Source: CAWJKP01 sp963843465 (GTDB lineage Bacteria > Planctomycetota > Planctomycetia > Pirellulales > Thermoguttaceae). From it: a stretch of 64,000 nucleotides of DNA. How positions within the stretch are numbered: position 1 is the first letter of the stretch; each line of letters opens with the position of its first letter. Both the position numbers and the translations under genes were made by a program. Under the pieces are notes generated by a model. It saw only the letters and a list, made by a program, of their open reading frames with translations. It had not been told where the DNA came from and did no database searches. The DNA is taken from positions 310,001 to 374,000 of the forward strand of contig CAWJKP010000007.1 of the NCBI GenBank assembly GCA_963843465.1, read 5' to 3'. Below, one piece after another: positions 45,641 through 55,637 of the stretch.

Positions 45641-46699
45641 CTATTTCACCGTGCTGTTGGGCCGCAGAGCGCCGCTTGGCGGCAACAGCTTCTCCACGGC
45701 CGCCTGCAACTGTTTGAGTTGGCGGCGCATCTCGGGGAGCTTGGTCAGCGCGGCCTGCTTGATCATCTGTTCCCGCTCGGGCGTGGCGGGGATACCGACC
45801 ATGTGGGCGCCGTCGGGGACGTCGTTGATCACGCCGGCCCTGGCCATCAGCACGGCCCGGTCGCCGATGTGCACGTGGTCCCGCACGCCTACCTGCCCGG
45901 CCATGACCACGTAGTCGCCGGTGGTCGTGCTGCCGGCGATGCCCACCTGGGCGCAGAGCACATTGTGCCGGCCGATGCGGCAGTTGTGGGCGATCATCAC
46001 CTGGTTGTCGATCTTCGTGCCCTCGCCAATGAGCGTCGGGCCATAGGTGCCGCGGTCGATGGTCGTGCCGGCGCCGATCTCCACCTCGGCCTCGAGGATC
46101 ACGTTGCCCAACTGGGCCGAGAGCCGGTGGCGACCGTCGCTGCTGGAGTAGCCGAAGCCGTAAGCCCCCAGCACGGCGCAGGCGTGGATCACGCAGCGTG
46201 GGCCGACGACCGTGTCTTCATAGAGCACCGCGTTGGGGAAAATGGTCACCCCCTCGCCGATCCGCGTGCCGGCCATGATGCGGGCGCCGGAGTGGATGAT
46301 CGTGCCCCGGCCGATCTGGACCTCGTCGCCGATGGTGGCCAGGGGGTGGATGTCCACGTCCTCGGCGATGGTCGCCGTGGGGCTGACAACCGCTTCGGGG
46401 GAAATGCCTACCCGCTTCCGCGCTCGCGGCGGACGGAATCGCGATACGATCTCGGCGAAGGCCTGGTGAACGTCTTCCACCTGGATCATCGGCAGCCGGA
46501 TGGCCAGATCGCCGCGGGGGGCCACCACGGCCGCGGCCCGACTGCCTGCCAAGGCCTCGATCCGCTCCGGGCGGTCGATCAGCGTGATCTCCCCCGGGCG
46601 GGCGTCGGCCAACGACGCCGCCCCCGAGATCGCCAGGCTGCCGTCGCCGCTCAGGCGACCATCGACCAGCGCCGCAAGCTCCGCCAGCGTAGCCTGCAT
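45641..46699 (-). CDS. lpxD: UDP-3-O-(3-hydroxyacyl)glucosamine N-acyltransferase LpxD
   Basis: Adds the second acyl chain in lipid A synthesis. N-terminal uridine-binding domain (TLAELAALVDGRLSGDG, DARPGEITLI), then a left-handed beta-helix of hexapeptide repeats (IHPLATIGDEVQIGRG, TKIDNQVMIAHNCRIGRHNV with the catalytic His) and a C-terminal helix. I use the ATG at 46699 (MQATLAEL); the frame is open to 46750. Normal length of about 352 residues. Confidence 0.94.
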   Translation of the reverse strand: MQATLAELAALVDGRLSGDGSLAISGAASLADARPGEITLIDRPERIEALAGSRAAAVVAPRGDLAIRLPMIQVEDVHQAFAEIVSRFRPPRARKRVGISPEAVVSPTATIAEDVDIHPLATIGDEVQIGRGTIIHSGARIMAGTRIGEGVTIFPNAVLYEDTVVGPRCVIHACAVLGAYGFGYSSSDGRHRLSAQLGNVILEAEVEIGAGTTIDRGTYGPTLIGEGTKIDNQVMIAHNCRIGRHNVLCAQVGIAGSTTTGDYVVMAGQVGVRDHVHIGDRAVLMARAGVINDVPDGAHMVGIPATPEREQMIKQAALTKLPEMRRQLKQLQAAVEKLLPPSGALRPNSTVK

Positions 46700-46784
46700 G
46701 TGTCGGAGTCTCCGAGGGAAAACGAGTCGAACCGCCGGATCGTACCGCATCCCCCGAAACCGGACAAGATCAGTCGAAAAGAAG

Positions 46785-46975
46785 TTGGGAGTCAGAAGTT
46801 AGGAGTCAGAAGTTAGGAGTTAGAAGTTAGGAGTTAGAAGTGAGAAGCAAGCGCTTTTGCGTCTCCGCGTCTCGGCGGTTGGCCTCCTTCCCCACTAACG
46901 CGGCGGGTAGATCCTACAGTTCTCTAACTCCTTACTCTCCTCTAACTTCTAACTCCTTACTCCTTCCTCCCTACC
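46785..46975. repeat. Family I repeat region upstream of lpxD
   Basis: AGTTAGGAGTCAGAAGTTAG units facing TCTAACTCCTTACTC units, like 36200-36330. It ends at the rseP stop (46971). Confidence 0.85.
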
Positions 46976-49196
46976 CCCGCGGAATCAGGTGCAGGTCCAA
47001 CCCGAAGACGAAGATCATCAGGCCCACCAGGAACAGCAGCCCGGCGTAGGTCAGGCCCACCTGGATCTTCTCGCTCGGCGGCTTGCCGCGGATCCCCTCG
47101 TAGGCCAGGAAGACCATGTGGCCGCCGTCGAGCACCGGGATCGGCAAGAAGTTCAGAACTGCCAGTTGCGCGCTTATGAAGGTGAGGAACAGCAGGAACG
47201 TGCCGATGCCCCGCGAGGCGAACCCGTATGCCATTTCTGCGATCGCGATCGGACCGCCCATCGCCCGGGGGTCGATTTGCGTGCCGATCTTCCGCAAGAA
47301 TTGGAAGACGGCGGTCAACTGGTCTTCCGTCTCCCAACCTGCCAACTCGACGGCCATAGCGAAGGAATCGGCCTTCCGAATAATAGTCTTGGACTCGAAA
47401 TTCAAGAATCCACGCTCCGGGTAGAACCAACCCGGCGCCTCGACTGCGGCGAGCGTCACCTTGTGGCCGTCGTCCAAGGTCAGCTCGACGCGGCTGCCGG
47501 GCAGCGCCCGCTGGAGGAAATCGAAGATGGCGGGAATATTGTGCTTGTCGCCGCCAAACTTCAACTCGATCTCCGGCTGGCGGAAATTATGCGGAAGCTT
47601 CCCGGGCGGCGGCAGGATCTTGGCCTGGACCAACACGTCGCCCGGCTTCAATCGCGCTGCGGCTGCCGGCGAGCCGGGCATCAGGGCCTCGACGGTGTTG
47701 GAGACTTGATAGGCGATTCCCAGCGGCGACAGAACCATGGGGGAGCCCTCGGCCACCAATAAGGTGTCCAATCGGTCGGACGGTCGAATCGGAACCCCCC
47801 GGATCGCGACCTCTTTGCCGTCGCGGACCACAACCAGGTCCACGGAGTGGAGCTTCCGGGAGAGCCGGTAGACCCGGTCGGGGAGCGTGAAGGGATCGCC
47901 CGCCTCCTGGCCGTCGATGCGGCGGAGCAAATCGCCGGCCTGCACGCCCTTCTGCGCTGCGGGCGAGTCGTCCTGGACCGCGGTGACCCGGCCCATGCGC
48001 ATCACCAGGCCCAGCCGCCTCTGCGGCGAAGGGGGCACCGTGATCACGACCTGCTCGGTCTGGGGCGGATTGGAGTCCACACGAGCCGTCTTGGGCGGAC
48101 TGAAGTCCGCCCTGCTCACACGGCGCTCGACCGTCACCCGCAATGGATCGTCCTGGTGGAACGCCAGTTGCCGGGTGAAATCGGCGTAGTCCCGGATGGG
48201 AACGTCGTCGATCCCGACGATACGGTCGCCGCCCTGGAACTTGGGCGTGGCGCGGGCGGCCGCCGAGCCGGGAACGACCGGCCTCTTCTCGCCAAGCACC
48301 GGGAGCGACTGAGAGCTGATGCCGATGGTCGGCGCCTGTCGGATGCGGTCGGTCGTCAGGCGGAACGCGACCCGGCCGACGCCCGGCCGATCGATGACCA
48401 CCGGGATCCCCGTTTGCACGTCGCCCAGCGCGATCAGTCGCAGCAGGTCGCCGAACTGATACACCTTTTCGCCCGCGACCATGCGGAACAGATCGCCGAC
48501 GCGGATGCCGGCCTTCCAGGCGGCCTCGCCCGGAACCACGGCGCCGACCTCGCAAGGCTGCTGCTTCACGCCCACCTCGAAGGCGATCACGGCCGCGACG
48601 AAGGCAAAAATCACGTTCATGATTACGCCCGCGGAGATGATCGCCATTCGCCGCGGCACACTCTGGCAGAGGTAGCTTCGCGGGTCGGTAAGCGCCTGCT
48701 CCACGGCCGCGATGTCGATCGGCTCCTCCGCGTCTGCCGATTGTGGTGCAGCCGTCCCGGCTGCTTGGGCATTCGCCTCGGTTGCTCGGGCAGGCGGGAC
48801 GCCTGCACCACAAGATGCTGCTGAACACGTACTGGCGCTGGCCGCGGCCTGCCGCGCCTTGGCTCGCTTTAGCTCCTCGCGGAGCCGGGCCGGACTGTCC
48901 TCCTGGCCGAGCATCTTCACGTAGCCCCCCAAGGGCAGCGCGCCGATGCCGTACTCGGTCTCTCCCCAGCGGCGCTTCCAGAGCCTGGCCCCGAAAATGT
49001 CGAAACCCAGGTAAAACTTCAAGCATTTCACGCCGCAAAGCTTGGCCACCGTGAAGTGGCCCAACTCGTGGACGAAAATGATCAGCCCCAGGCCCACGAC
49101 GACCATCAGGACGTAGACCACGAACATGAACCAGCCCCAAACCGTAGTGCCGAAGCTGGGGGCCGACGCGGCGGCAAGGATCAGGCAGAGACCCAA
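46971..49196 (-). CDS. rseP: RseP-like site-2 membrane metalloprotease (M50), with repeat-derived insertions
   Basis: Intramembrane protease that cuts anti-sigma factors. Zinc motif HELGH at residues 43-47, KFYLGF and PLGGYVKMLG after it, several PDZ-type domains in the middle, and LPIPVLDGGHMVFL with the second metal site near the C-terminus. 741 residues against about 450 for E. coli RseP. The excess includes PDZ duplication and two repeat insertions: family C (48741-48813, reading CGAGVPPARATEANAQAAG) and a SPPKTA/SNPPQT segment (about 48055-48120). Overlaps the dxr end by 16 bases. Confidence 0.92.
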   Translation of the reverse strand: MGLCLILAAASAPSFGTTVWGWFMFVVYVLMVVVGLGLIIFVHELGHFTVAKLCGVKCLKFYLGFDIFGARLWKRRWGETEYGIGALPLGGYVKMLGQEDSPARLREELKRAKARQAAASASTCSAASCGAGVPPARATEANAQAAGTAAPQSADAEEPIDIAAVEQALTDPRSYLCQSVPRRMAIISAGVIMNVIFAFVAAVIAFEVGVKQQPCEVGAVVPGEAAWKAGIRVGDLFRMVAGEKVYQFGDLLRLIALGDVQTGIPVVIDRPGVGRVAFRLTTDRIRQAPTIGISSQSLPVLGEKRPVVPGSAAARATPKFQGGDRIVGIDDVPIRDYADFTRQLAFHQDDPLRVTVERRVSRADFSPPKTARVDSNPPQTEQVVITVPPSPQRRLGLVMRMGRVTAVQDDSPAAQKGVQAGDLLRRIDGQEAGDPFTLPDRVYRLSRKLHSVDLVVVRDGKEVAIRGVPIRPSDRLDTLLVAEGSPMVLSPLGIAYQVSNTVEALMPGSPAAAARLKPGDVLVQAKILPPPGKLPHNFRQPEIELKFGGDKHNIPAIFDFLQRALPGSRVELTLDDGHKVTLAAVEAPGWFYPERGFLNFESKTIIRKADSFAMAVELAGWETEDQLTAVFQFLRKIGTQIDPRAMGGPIAIAEMAYGFASRGIGTFLLFLTFISAQLAVLNFLPIPVLDGGHMVFLAYEGIRGKPPSEKIQVGLTYAGLLFLVGLMIFVFGLDLHLIPRG
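48055..48120. repeat. Family N palindrome inside rseP
   Basis: TCTGGGGCGGATTGGAGTCC and TTGGGCGGACTGAAGTCCGC lie head to tail, the second a palindrome around GGACTGAAGTCC. Confidence 0.65.
48741..48813. repeat. Family C palindrome inside rseP
   Basis: Left arm 48741-48764, right arm 48790-48813. The right arm is identical to 25687-25710 in nuoN. Confidence 0.88.
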
Positions 49197-50344
49197 CGTG
49201 TTACCTCCTCACGAGCCCAACGGTCCAGGGCCAGCAATTGCTCCAGGCTGGGATTGGGATCGAAATCGTGCTCTTTCAAGACGCGCTGGCAGGCCGGAAC
49301 GAGCTGGCAAAAACCAAGCTCCCCGGCCAGGAACGACGCCACGGCCGCTTCGTTGGCCGCGCTCAGCACGGCCCCCGCAGTGCCCCCCGCTCGGGCCGCC
49401 TCCAGCCCCAAACGCAACGCCCCGAACCGCTCCAGGTCCGGCGGCTCGAAATCCAGCCGCAGGGCACGGCTCCAATCCAGCTTCTCCGCCACGCCCGCCC
49501 GCCGTTCGGGCCAGGTCAAGGCGTACTGGATCGGCAACTTCATGTCGGGGGGACTCATCTGGGCGATGATCGACCCGTCAATATATTCTACCAAGGAATG
49601 GACGATCGACTGGGGGTGAATCACGGCGGCAATCTGCTCGGCGGCCAGGTCGAACAACCAGCGTGCCTCGATCATCTCCAGGGCCTTGTTCATCAAGGTG
49701 GCCGAATCGACGGTAATCTTCTTTCCCATCTGCCAGGTGGGGTGGGCCAGGGCGTCGGCAACCGTGACGCGGGCGAGCTGCTCTCGATTGTACGTGCGGA
49801 AGGGCCCGCCGCTGGCCGTCAGTACAACCCGTTTCACCTCTTCCCGCCGGCCGGCCTGCAAAGCCTGGAAAATGGCGCTATGCTCGCTGTCTACGGGCAA
49901 CAGGGTGGCGTGGTTTTCCTTGGCGAGCCGGGTTATCAGCGGCCCGGCAACCACCAAACTCTCCTTATTTGCCAAGGCCACCCGCTTGCCGGCAGCCAGC
50001 GCCGACCAGGTCCCCTCCAGCCCCGCGCGGCCGACGATCGCCGAAACGACCACATCGACCTCAGCTTCCGCCGCCACTTGGGCATTGGCCTCGAGCCCAA
50101 CCCGCAATGTCGTTTCCGCCGGCAGGCCGGACCAATCGTGTGCCGCAGCAGCCGTGGGATTCGTAACGACCACCCAGTGGGGGCGGAACTGCCGGGCCTG
50201 CTCCTCCAACAACTTGGTGCTGTTTCGCGCCGAGAGGGCTACCGCCTGCAACTTACCCCCCGAGGCGGCGATCACCTCCAGGGTGCTGCGGCCGATGCTG
50301 CCCGTGGAGCCCAACAAAGCCACCCTGACCACGCCATCGGCCAT
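49181..50344 (-). CDS. dxr: 1-deoxy-D-xylulose 5-phosphate reductoisomerase
   Basis: Second step of the MEP isoprenoid pathway. LLGSTGSIGRSTLEVI is the NADPH motif; LANKESLVVAG, LLPVDSEHSAIFQAL, TASGGPFR, HPTWQMGKKITVDSATLMNK (in parts) and the SANEAAVASFL segment complete the set. 387 residues, full length, no insertion. First gene of the dxr-rseP-lpxD-lpxI-methyltransferase-sulfatase run. Confidence 0.96.
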   Translation of the reverse strand: MADGVVRVALLGSTGSIGRSTLEVIAASGGKLQAVALSARNSTKLLEEQARQFRPHWVVVTNPTAAAAHDWSGLPAETTLRVGLEANAQVAAEAEVDVVVSAIVGRAGLEGTWSALAAGKRVALANKESLVVAGPLITRLAKENHATLLPVDSEHSAIFQALQAGRREEVKRVVLTASGGPFRTYNREQLARVTVADALAHPTWQMGKKITVDSATLMNKALEMIEARWLFDLAAEQIAAVIHPQSIVHSLVEYIDGSIIAQMSPPDMKLPIQYALTWPERRAGVAEKLDWSRALRLDFEPPDLERFGALRLGLEAARAGGTAGAVLSAANEAAVASFLAGELGFCQLVPACQRVLKEHDFDPNPSLEQLLALDRWAREEVTRWVSA

Positions 50345-50370
50345 CTGTCCAACCCATCACGGTAACCCCG

Positions 50371-50397
50371 CGTAGGTTATGCTTTAGCATAACAGGC
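50371..50397. promoter_or_regulatory. 27-bp palindromic element upstream of dxr
   Basis: Contains the perfect palindrome GTTATGCTTTAGCATAAC (50376-50393). All 27 bases are repeated at 59409-59435, upstream of the GH2 gene. In both places it lies 27-41 bases before a minus-strand start. Operator, promoter or mere repeat are all possible. Confidence 0.5.
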
Positions 50398-50477
50398 ACC
50401 CATTCTAAGGCCGCCGGTAAGCTTCGACAAGCTGAGCCGATTTGAGCGGATCGACCAAAGGAGTTATCATAAAGTTC

Positions 50478-52552
50478 ATGGAAAATCCATCACCCGAGCC
50501 GGATCGCTCCGGCCCTGAGAAAAAGTCGAACCGCTTTGGCAATGGCAACCTGGTCTGGTGGATCATCGCCGCGTCGATGGCGGCCTTGGGGGTCGCCAGT
50601 TTGACCACCTGGGGGACGCAGAACACGGCGAAGATCGATTTCGTCTCGCTCATGCAGTTGATCAAACAGGGGCCGCCGGCCGCCAACCCCAACGCGGCGA
50701 TCGTGGTCGTGGAGGGCACCGACGCGCGCCCCTCTCGGTCCGCTACTCACAGCTTTCGCACCTGGAGATCGGTCAGCTCGAGATCCACGGCCGCGTGCTG
50801 CGGCAGCAGCTCGAACCGGTCAAGAAGCCAGCGGAGACCGTCTCTTTCACCACCGAGCTGAACGGCAGCGACCACAGCGGCGTGTTGACCAACCTGCTGT
50901 TGGAGAAGGGATTCATGCAGGGCAAGGAGGAGTCGCCCAGTCTCTGGAGGTCGTATGCCTCGACGGCCGTGCTGCTGCTCTTGACGGTGGGGCTGTTCAT
51001 CTTCGTGGTCCGCCGGCTGGGCGGCACGGGCTCGGCGATGGCCTTCGGACGCAGCCGCGGCAAGCTCTACGCCCAGGAAGACATCGGCGTCACGTTCAAC
51101 GACGTGGCCGGAATCGAGGAGGCGGTGGACGAGCTGCGGGAGGTGGTGGAGTTCCTCAAGACGCCGGAAAAATACCGCGTGCTGGGCGGCCGCATCCCCA
51201 AGGGCGTGCTCCTGGTCGGGCCGCCGGGCACCGGCAAGACGCTCCTGGCCAAGGCCATCGCCGGCGAGGCCGGCGCCCCCTTCTTCAGCCTCTCCGGCTC
51301 CGACTTCGTGGAGATGTTCGTGGGCGTCGGCGCCGCCCGAGTCCGCGACATGTTCCAGCAGGCCCAAGGCCGCGCCCCCTGCATCGTCTTCATCGATGAG
51401 CTGGACGCCCTGGGCAAGACCCGCGGCAGCAGCATCGTGGGCGGGCACGACGAGCGGGAGCAGACGCTCAACGCCCTGCTGGTCGAGATGGACGGCTTCA
51501 CTTCCAACAGCGGCGTGATCGTGCTGGCCGCCACCAACCGCCCGGAAACCCTCGATCCGGCCCTCTTGCGCCCCGGCCGCTTCGACCGCCACGTGCTGGT
51601 CGACCGGCCCGACGTCCGCGGACGCGAGGCGATACTCAAGGTCCACGTCAAAAACGTCAAGCTCGACGAGCAGGTGGACCTCCGGCAGGTGGCGGCGATC
51701 ACCTCCGGCTTCGTCGGCGCGGACCTGGCCAACCTGGTCAACGAGGCCGCCCTGCTGGCCGCCCGCAAGAGCAAGAAAGCCGTGAGCATGGAGGAGCTGA
51801 CCGAGGGCGTGGAGCGGGTCACCGCCGGCCTGGAGAAGCGGCAGCGGATCATCAACGAGGACGAGAAGCAGCGCGTCGCCTATCACGAGAGCGCCCACGC
51901 CCTGGTCGCCTACAGCCTGCCCAACACCGACCCCGTGCACAAGGTCTCGATCATTCCCCGCGGCCTGGCCGCCTTGGGGTATACGCTCCAGCGGCCCGAG
52001 GGCGATCGCTACCTCCTCACCCAGAGCGAGCTGGAGAGCCGCATCCAGGTGCTCTTGGGCGGGACGGTGGCCGAGGAGATGATCTTCGACGACGTCTCCA
52101 CCGGCGCCCAGAACGACCTGGAGCGGGCGACCGAGATCGCCCGCAGCATGGTCATGGATTTCGGCATGAGCCGGCTGGGCCGGGTGACCTTCCGCGAGCG
52201 GCCCGGCAACCCCTTTCTCGCCGGCGGCCCGGCCGACTATCCCCGCGAGCGGTCGCACAGCGAGGAGACGGCCCGCGAGATCGACCAGGAGATCCGACGC
52301 ATCCTCGACGAGTCGCTGGAGAAGGTCCGCCAGATCCTCGAGACCCGCCAAAAGGCCCTTTTGGCGCTGGCCAGCCGGCTGATCGAGAAGGAGGTGATCG
52401 ACAACGACGAGTTGCGGGCCGTGGTCGAAGAGAATTCGCCCAGTCCGCTCATCGTTCCCGGCACGTCCTCCCCGAAGCGTCCCTCGGTGGCCCGCGCCGA
52501 GTCGTCCGACGCCGAACCGCCGGTGGCGGAAGCCGGGGATGCGACGGGATAG
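50478..52552 (+). CDS. ftsH: ATP-dependent zinc metalloprotease FtsH (frame change at about 50725)
   Basis: Membrane-bound AAA+ protease. Start MENPSPEPD with one helix (LVWWIIAASMAALGVASLTTW) and a second near residue 160 (STAVLLLLTVGLFIFVV). Walker A GPPGTGKT at about residue 246, Walker B IVFIDELDALG, the SRH AATNRPETLDPALLRPGRFD (in parts) and the zinc site HESAH at about 469. About 690 residues after correction. The periplasmic loop breaks at GTDA/APLSVRYSQL, where one base is missing at 50722-50730. C-terminal tail Pro/Ser-rich. Confidence 0.94.
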
Positions 52553-52626
52553 GGCTTCCCGGCTTCGGATGTTGCGTCGCCGCAGGGCCAGGACTAGAAT
52601 TACCTCATCTTCCAAGGAAACGACCC

Positions 52627-52872
52627 ATGATTACCTCCACGATTGACGAGGCAAAGTCTCAACTTGCCGAGCTTATTGTGGCGGCCGAACAAGGCGAGGA
52701 AGTGGTCATTGCCCGGGCGGGAAAGCCCGTGGCCAGGTTGCTTCCTTACGAGCGGCAGGACGGCCCGCGGCAAGGAGGGCAGTGGCGCGGACATGTCCGC
52801 ATCGCCCCAGACTTCGACCAACTGCCGCCGGACATTGGCGAGGCTTTCGGGCTAAATGAACCTTCTGGTTGA
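52627..52872 (+). CDS. Phd/VapB-type antitoxin
   Basis: 81 residues. MITSTIDEAKSQLAELIVAAEQGEEVVIARAGKPVARLLP is the standard Phd/YefM fold with its KPVA motif; the C-terminus neutralises the toxin. Overlaps the PIN toxin gene by 17 bases. Autorepression of the pair is usual in the family. Confidence 0.92.
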   Translation: MITSTIDEAKSQLAELIVAAEQGEEVVIARAGKPVARLLPYERQDGPRQGGQWRGHVRIAPDFDQLPPDIGEAFGLNEPSG

Positions 52873-53233
52873 CACGCACGTTCTGCTGTGGTGGCTCGAC
52901 GATCCCACGCGGCTTTCCGAAGCCGCCGGGGCGGCAATTCGGGACGGCGCGAACGTCGTCTTTGTTAGTGCTGCGACGGCGTGGGAGATCGTTATCAAGA
53001 AGACTCTTGGTAAACTCGACGTTCCGGACAACCTGGACGAGGTCTTGCGTGAGTGTCGTTTCACGCCGCTGCCCATAACGATCGCGCACGCTCTGGCGGT
53101 TCTGTCGCTCCCGATGCACCATCGCGACCCATTCGATCGAATGCTTGTTGCGCAAGCGCGTGCGGAGGGGATGACCGTCGTCACGCGCGATCCGAAGGTT
53201 CTCGAATACGCGGTGTCGAACATCGTGGCATGA
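52856..53233 (+). CDS. PIN-domain toxin (VapC-type ribonuclease)
   Basis: 125 residues. NLLVDTHVLLWWLDDP has the first acidic residue, SAATAWEIVIKKTLGKL the second, HRDPFDRMLVAQA and VTRD the rest of the PIN active site. Metal-dependent RNase. The last codons overlap the next ATG (53230-53233). Confidence 0.93.
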   Translation: MNLLVDTHVLLWWLDDPTRLSEAAGAAIRDGANVVFVSAATAWEIVIKKTLGKLDVPDNLDEVLRECRFTPLPITIAHALAVLSLPMHHRDPFDRMLVAQARAEGMTVVTRDPKVLEYAVSNIVA

Positions 53234-54258
53234 ACGCTTCGTGTGAGATTGTCATGGCTCGTATCATGCTCGTAGGTGCGGCCCTAACCATGGTCTCGTT
53301 TCTTTTTCCGGGGCTGGGATCGGCATGGGATATCGGTCACCAAACGCAGGAGCAGGTTCCGGAGCCTCGGGACCGTACCAATATCGGCGGTGGCGAGCTA
53401 GTGAATTGCTGGATTGAGAACCGGCAAGCTAGCGAAAGCATGGGGGACGTGGTTTGGGAAGCCTCTGGTGACGGAAGCGTGTGGCCCTTGACCGGGCCCT
53501 CAACCGTACTGACCGCTGACATTCTCGAAGCGGTCGGAGCGGTTGACGTCCGGGCGACGGTCAACGATTCGGAAACGAAAGGCATTGATAATCCGGCCGT
53601 GCGCACTCTGGCTTTCGGCGATTCAGCCCAGACGGCCCGCTCGGAAACGAAGCACGACTTGTCGTCCGCGTTGCGGGTTTTGGACCGCTTGCGGCGGGGC
53701 AGCAAGACGCCTTTTGACGAGGTGGAACGCTCTGCCGGCGAGTTGCTAAAGAAACACCCCGATCCCAAAGATCAGGGGCAGATTTACTACGAACTCGCTC
53801 ACATCTACGCTCAAAGCGGCCTTGTCCGGCCGCAGTCCGCTATTGATTATGCTAAGAAAGCGATGCAATGCCCGCTAACTCCTCAACAGCGGATACGGAC
53901 GTATGGCTATTGGGGTAGCGCCCTGCTGATGCTCAAACCGACCGATCCGCTCCCGAAGAGGCGTCGAGCCGCAACGCTGGTCTTTCTGGACGGCTTAGCG
54001 CAGCTCCAGAAGTTGGGCCTGCCGAAAAGGCCTCCGGAAATTCCAACGGCCGTGCTCGGTGGTCCAGAACCCGCTACCGAAGCCGACGTTAAGGAAGCAG
54101 AAAAGCAGAACCGGCGTTACATGGCGGCCGTCGAGCTGCGCAGTTTCTGCAAGAGATGATCCGCTATCGCGAGGGCCTCATATCGGAGATCGTTTGGCTA
54201 TACTCGCGGGAGCCGCACGCTACGCAAGAGCTTCGTGAACTCGTCATCAAGACGACTA

Positions 54259-55574
54259 GTACCGCGTTTCACAAATTCGTCGGTTATGCGGCCAACGGCT
54301 GGCCGGTGTAAGTCCAGCGGTAGGGCCGCGCCCAGTGGACATTGTAGTATTCGAGGTATGCCAAGAGTTGGCGCGTGAGGTCGGCTTTCGAGGAGAACTC
54401 CCCGCGACGCAACAACCGCCGTTGCAAGACGCCGAACCAAATCTTGATCTGGTTCAACCAACTGCCGTGTTTGGGCGTGTAATGAATCACGTGCTTATGC
54501 TCAGGATTCGTGAGGAAGGCCCGACGCTCGTTGCCGGTGCGGAGCTGCTTCGGCTCAAAGCGCACGGACGACAACCGCGCGATGGTGCGGCACAAGTCCA
54601 GGCTCCAATGGGTGTTCAGGTTGTCCATCACCCAATGGAATCGCTGGACCTCGGGGAATTGCCGCGCCACATGGCGGACGTGTCGGCAGAAGTCGGCGCT
54701 GGTCCGCTGAGGAAGCACGTCGCCAACCACCTCGCCAGTGGGCACGATCAGGCTGGCGATCAGGCAACGGGTGCCGTGACGGACGTACTCGAACTCTCGC
54801 AACGCCGGCCTGCCCGGTTGGAGAGGCTTGGTGGGGTATTTCGGCTCCAAGGCTTGAATGCTCGTCTTTTCGTCCGTGCAGATCACCAATTCCCCCTGCT
54901 GGTGCAGTCGCGGCGCGTCCAGATAAAGACGGGCGATCTCCAACGTCTTGGACTCAAAATCGGGATCGTGGCTGTTCAGCCAATAGCGGCTCTTGTGGGG
55001 CTTGATCGCCGCCTCGTGCAGCACACGAAAGATCGTGCTGCGGCTCATCGCGGCAGCGTGCGCGTCGTTGACGATCCGCGCCGCCAAGTCCGAGAGCGAC
55101 CACTGCGCCGCGGGAATGCCGTGGTCCGCGGGCTTCTCGGTGGCCAACACCATCACGCGGTGCTGGTCCTCAGGGGGAAAAGACCTGGGCCGACCGCTCC
55201 GCGGAGCATCGTCCAGGCCGTCCAGGCGCTTTGCTGCGAAACGCCTGCGCCATTTGGATACCGTGTCAGGATCGCAGCCGAATTCCACGGCCACCTGCCA
55301 ATTCGTCGGATCGTCCGGCTCCGCGCATCGCAAGACCAGGCGGGCGCGGAAGACCTTTGCTTGGGCGGCAGAACGCGCTTGGCAAATCCGCCGTAGCCGT
55401 CTCGCCTCCCCGGCCTCCAGGGCAATCGTCGGGGCAACCATGAAGCACACTCCTTGTGCCGTTGTAACCTCCTTACAATAGAACACGTTAGGACCGGCAT
55501 TTAACCATCAAACCCATTTTCACTCAACCCCGATTCTTGCCAACACGAACCGATCAACTTGCGAAACGCGGTAC
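54259..55574 (-). mobile_element. IS630-family insertion sequence
   Basis: 1316 bases bounded by TA (54257-54258 and 55575-55576), the IS630 target duplication, at a CTAG site. Terminal inverted repeats begin GTACCGCGTTTC at both ends and match imperfectly for about 30 bases. One transposase gene fills it. Confidence 0.92.
54284..55441 (-). CDS. IS630-family transposase with Lys at the third catalytic position
   Basis: 385 residues. N-terminal helix-turn-helix (WQVAVEFGCDPDTVSKWRRRF), then the DDE domain: CTDEKTSIQALEP with the first Asp, FHWVMDNLNTHWS with the second, and HGSWLNQIKIWFGVL, where the family has Glu (NQIEIWF). Here the codon at 54443-54445 is AAG (Lys). I use the ATG at 55441, with AAGGAG upstream, rather than 55486. 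With this substitution the enzyme is probably inactive. Confidence 0.93.
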   Translation of the reverse strand: MVAPTIALEAGEARRLRRICQARSAAQAKVFRARLVLRCAEPDDPTNWQVAVEFGCDPDTVSKWRRRFAAKRLDGLDDAPRSGRPRSFPPEDQHRVMVLATEKPADHGIPAAQWSLSDLAARIVNDAHAAAMSRSTIFRVLHEAAIKPHKSRYWLNSHDPDFESKTLEIARLYLDAPRLHQQGELVICTDEKTSIQALEPKYPTKPLQPGRPALREFEYVRHGTRCLIASLIVPTGEVVGDVLPQRTSADFCRHVRHVARQFPEVQRFHWVMDNLNTHWSLDLCRTIARLSSVRFEPKQLRTGNERRAFLTNPEHKHVIHYTPKHGSWLNQIKIWFGVLQRRLLRRGEFSSKADLTRQLLAYLEYYNVHWARPYRWTYTGQPLAA

Positions 55575-55637
55575 TAGCGATCCGAAACTGGCCGACCGAC
55601 TGGTCCAAAGCGTGGATCGCAAAATCATGGGGAAACC

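Noticed and set aside
50747..52615. 622-codon minus-strand frame over ftsH
   Set aside because: Antisense to ftsH, whose motifs are all intact on the plus strand.
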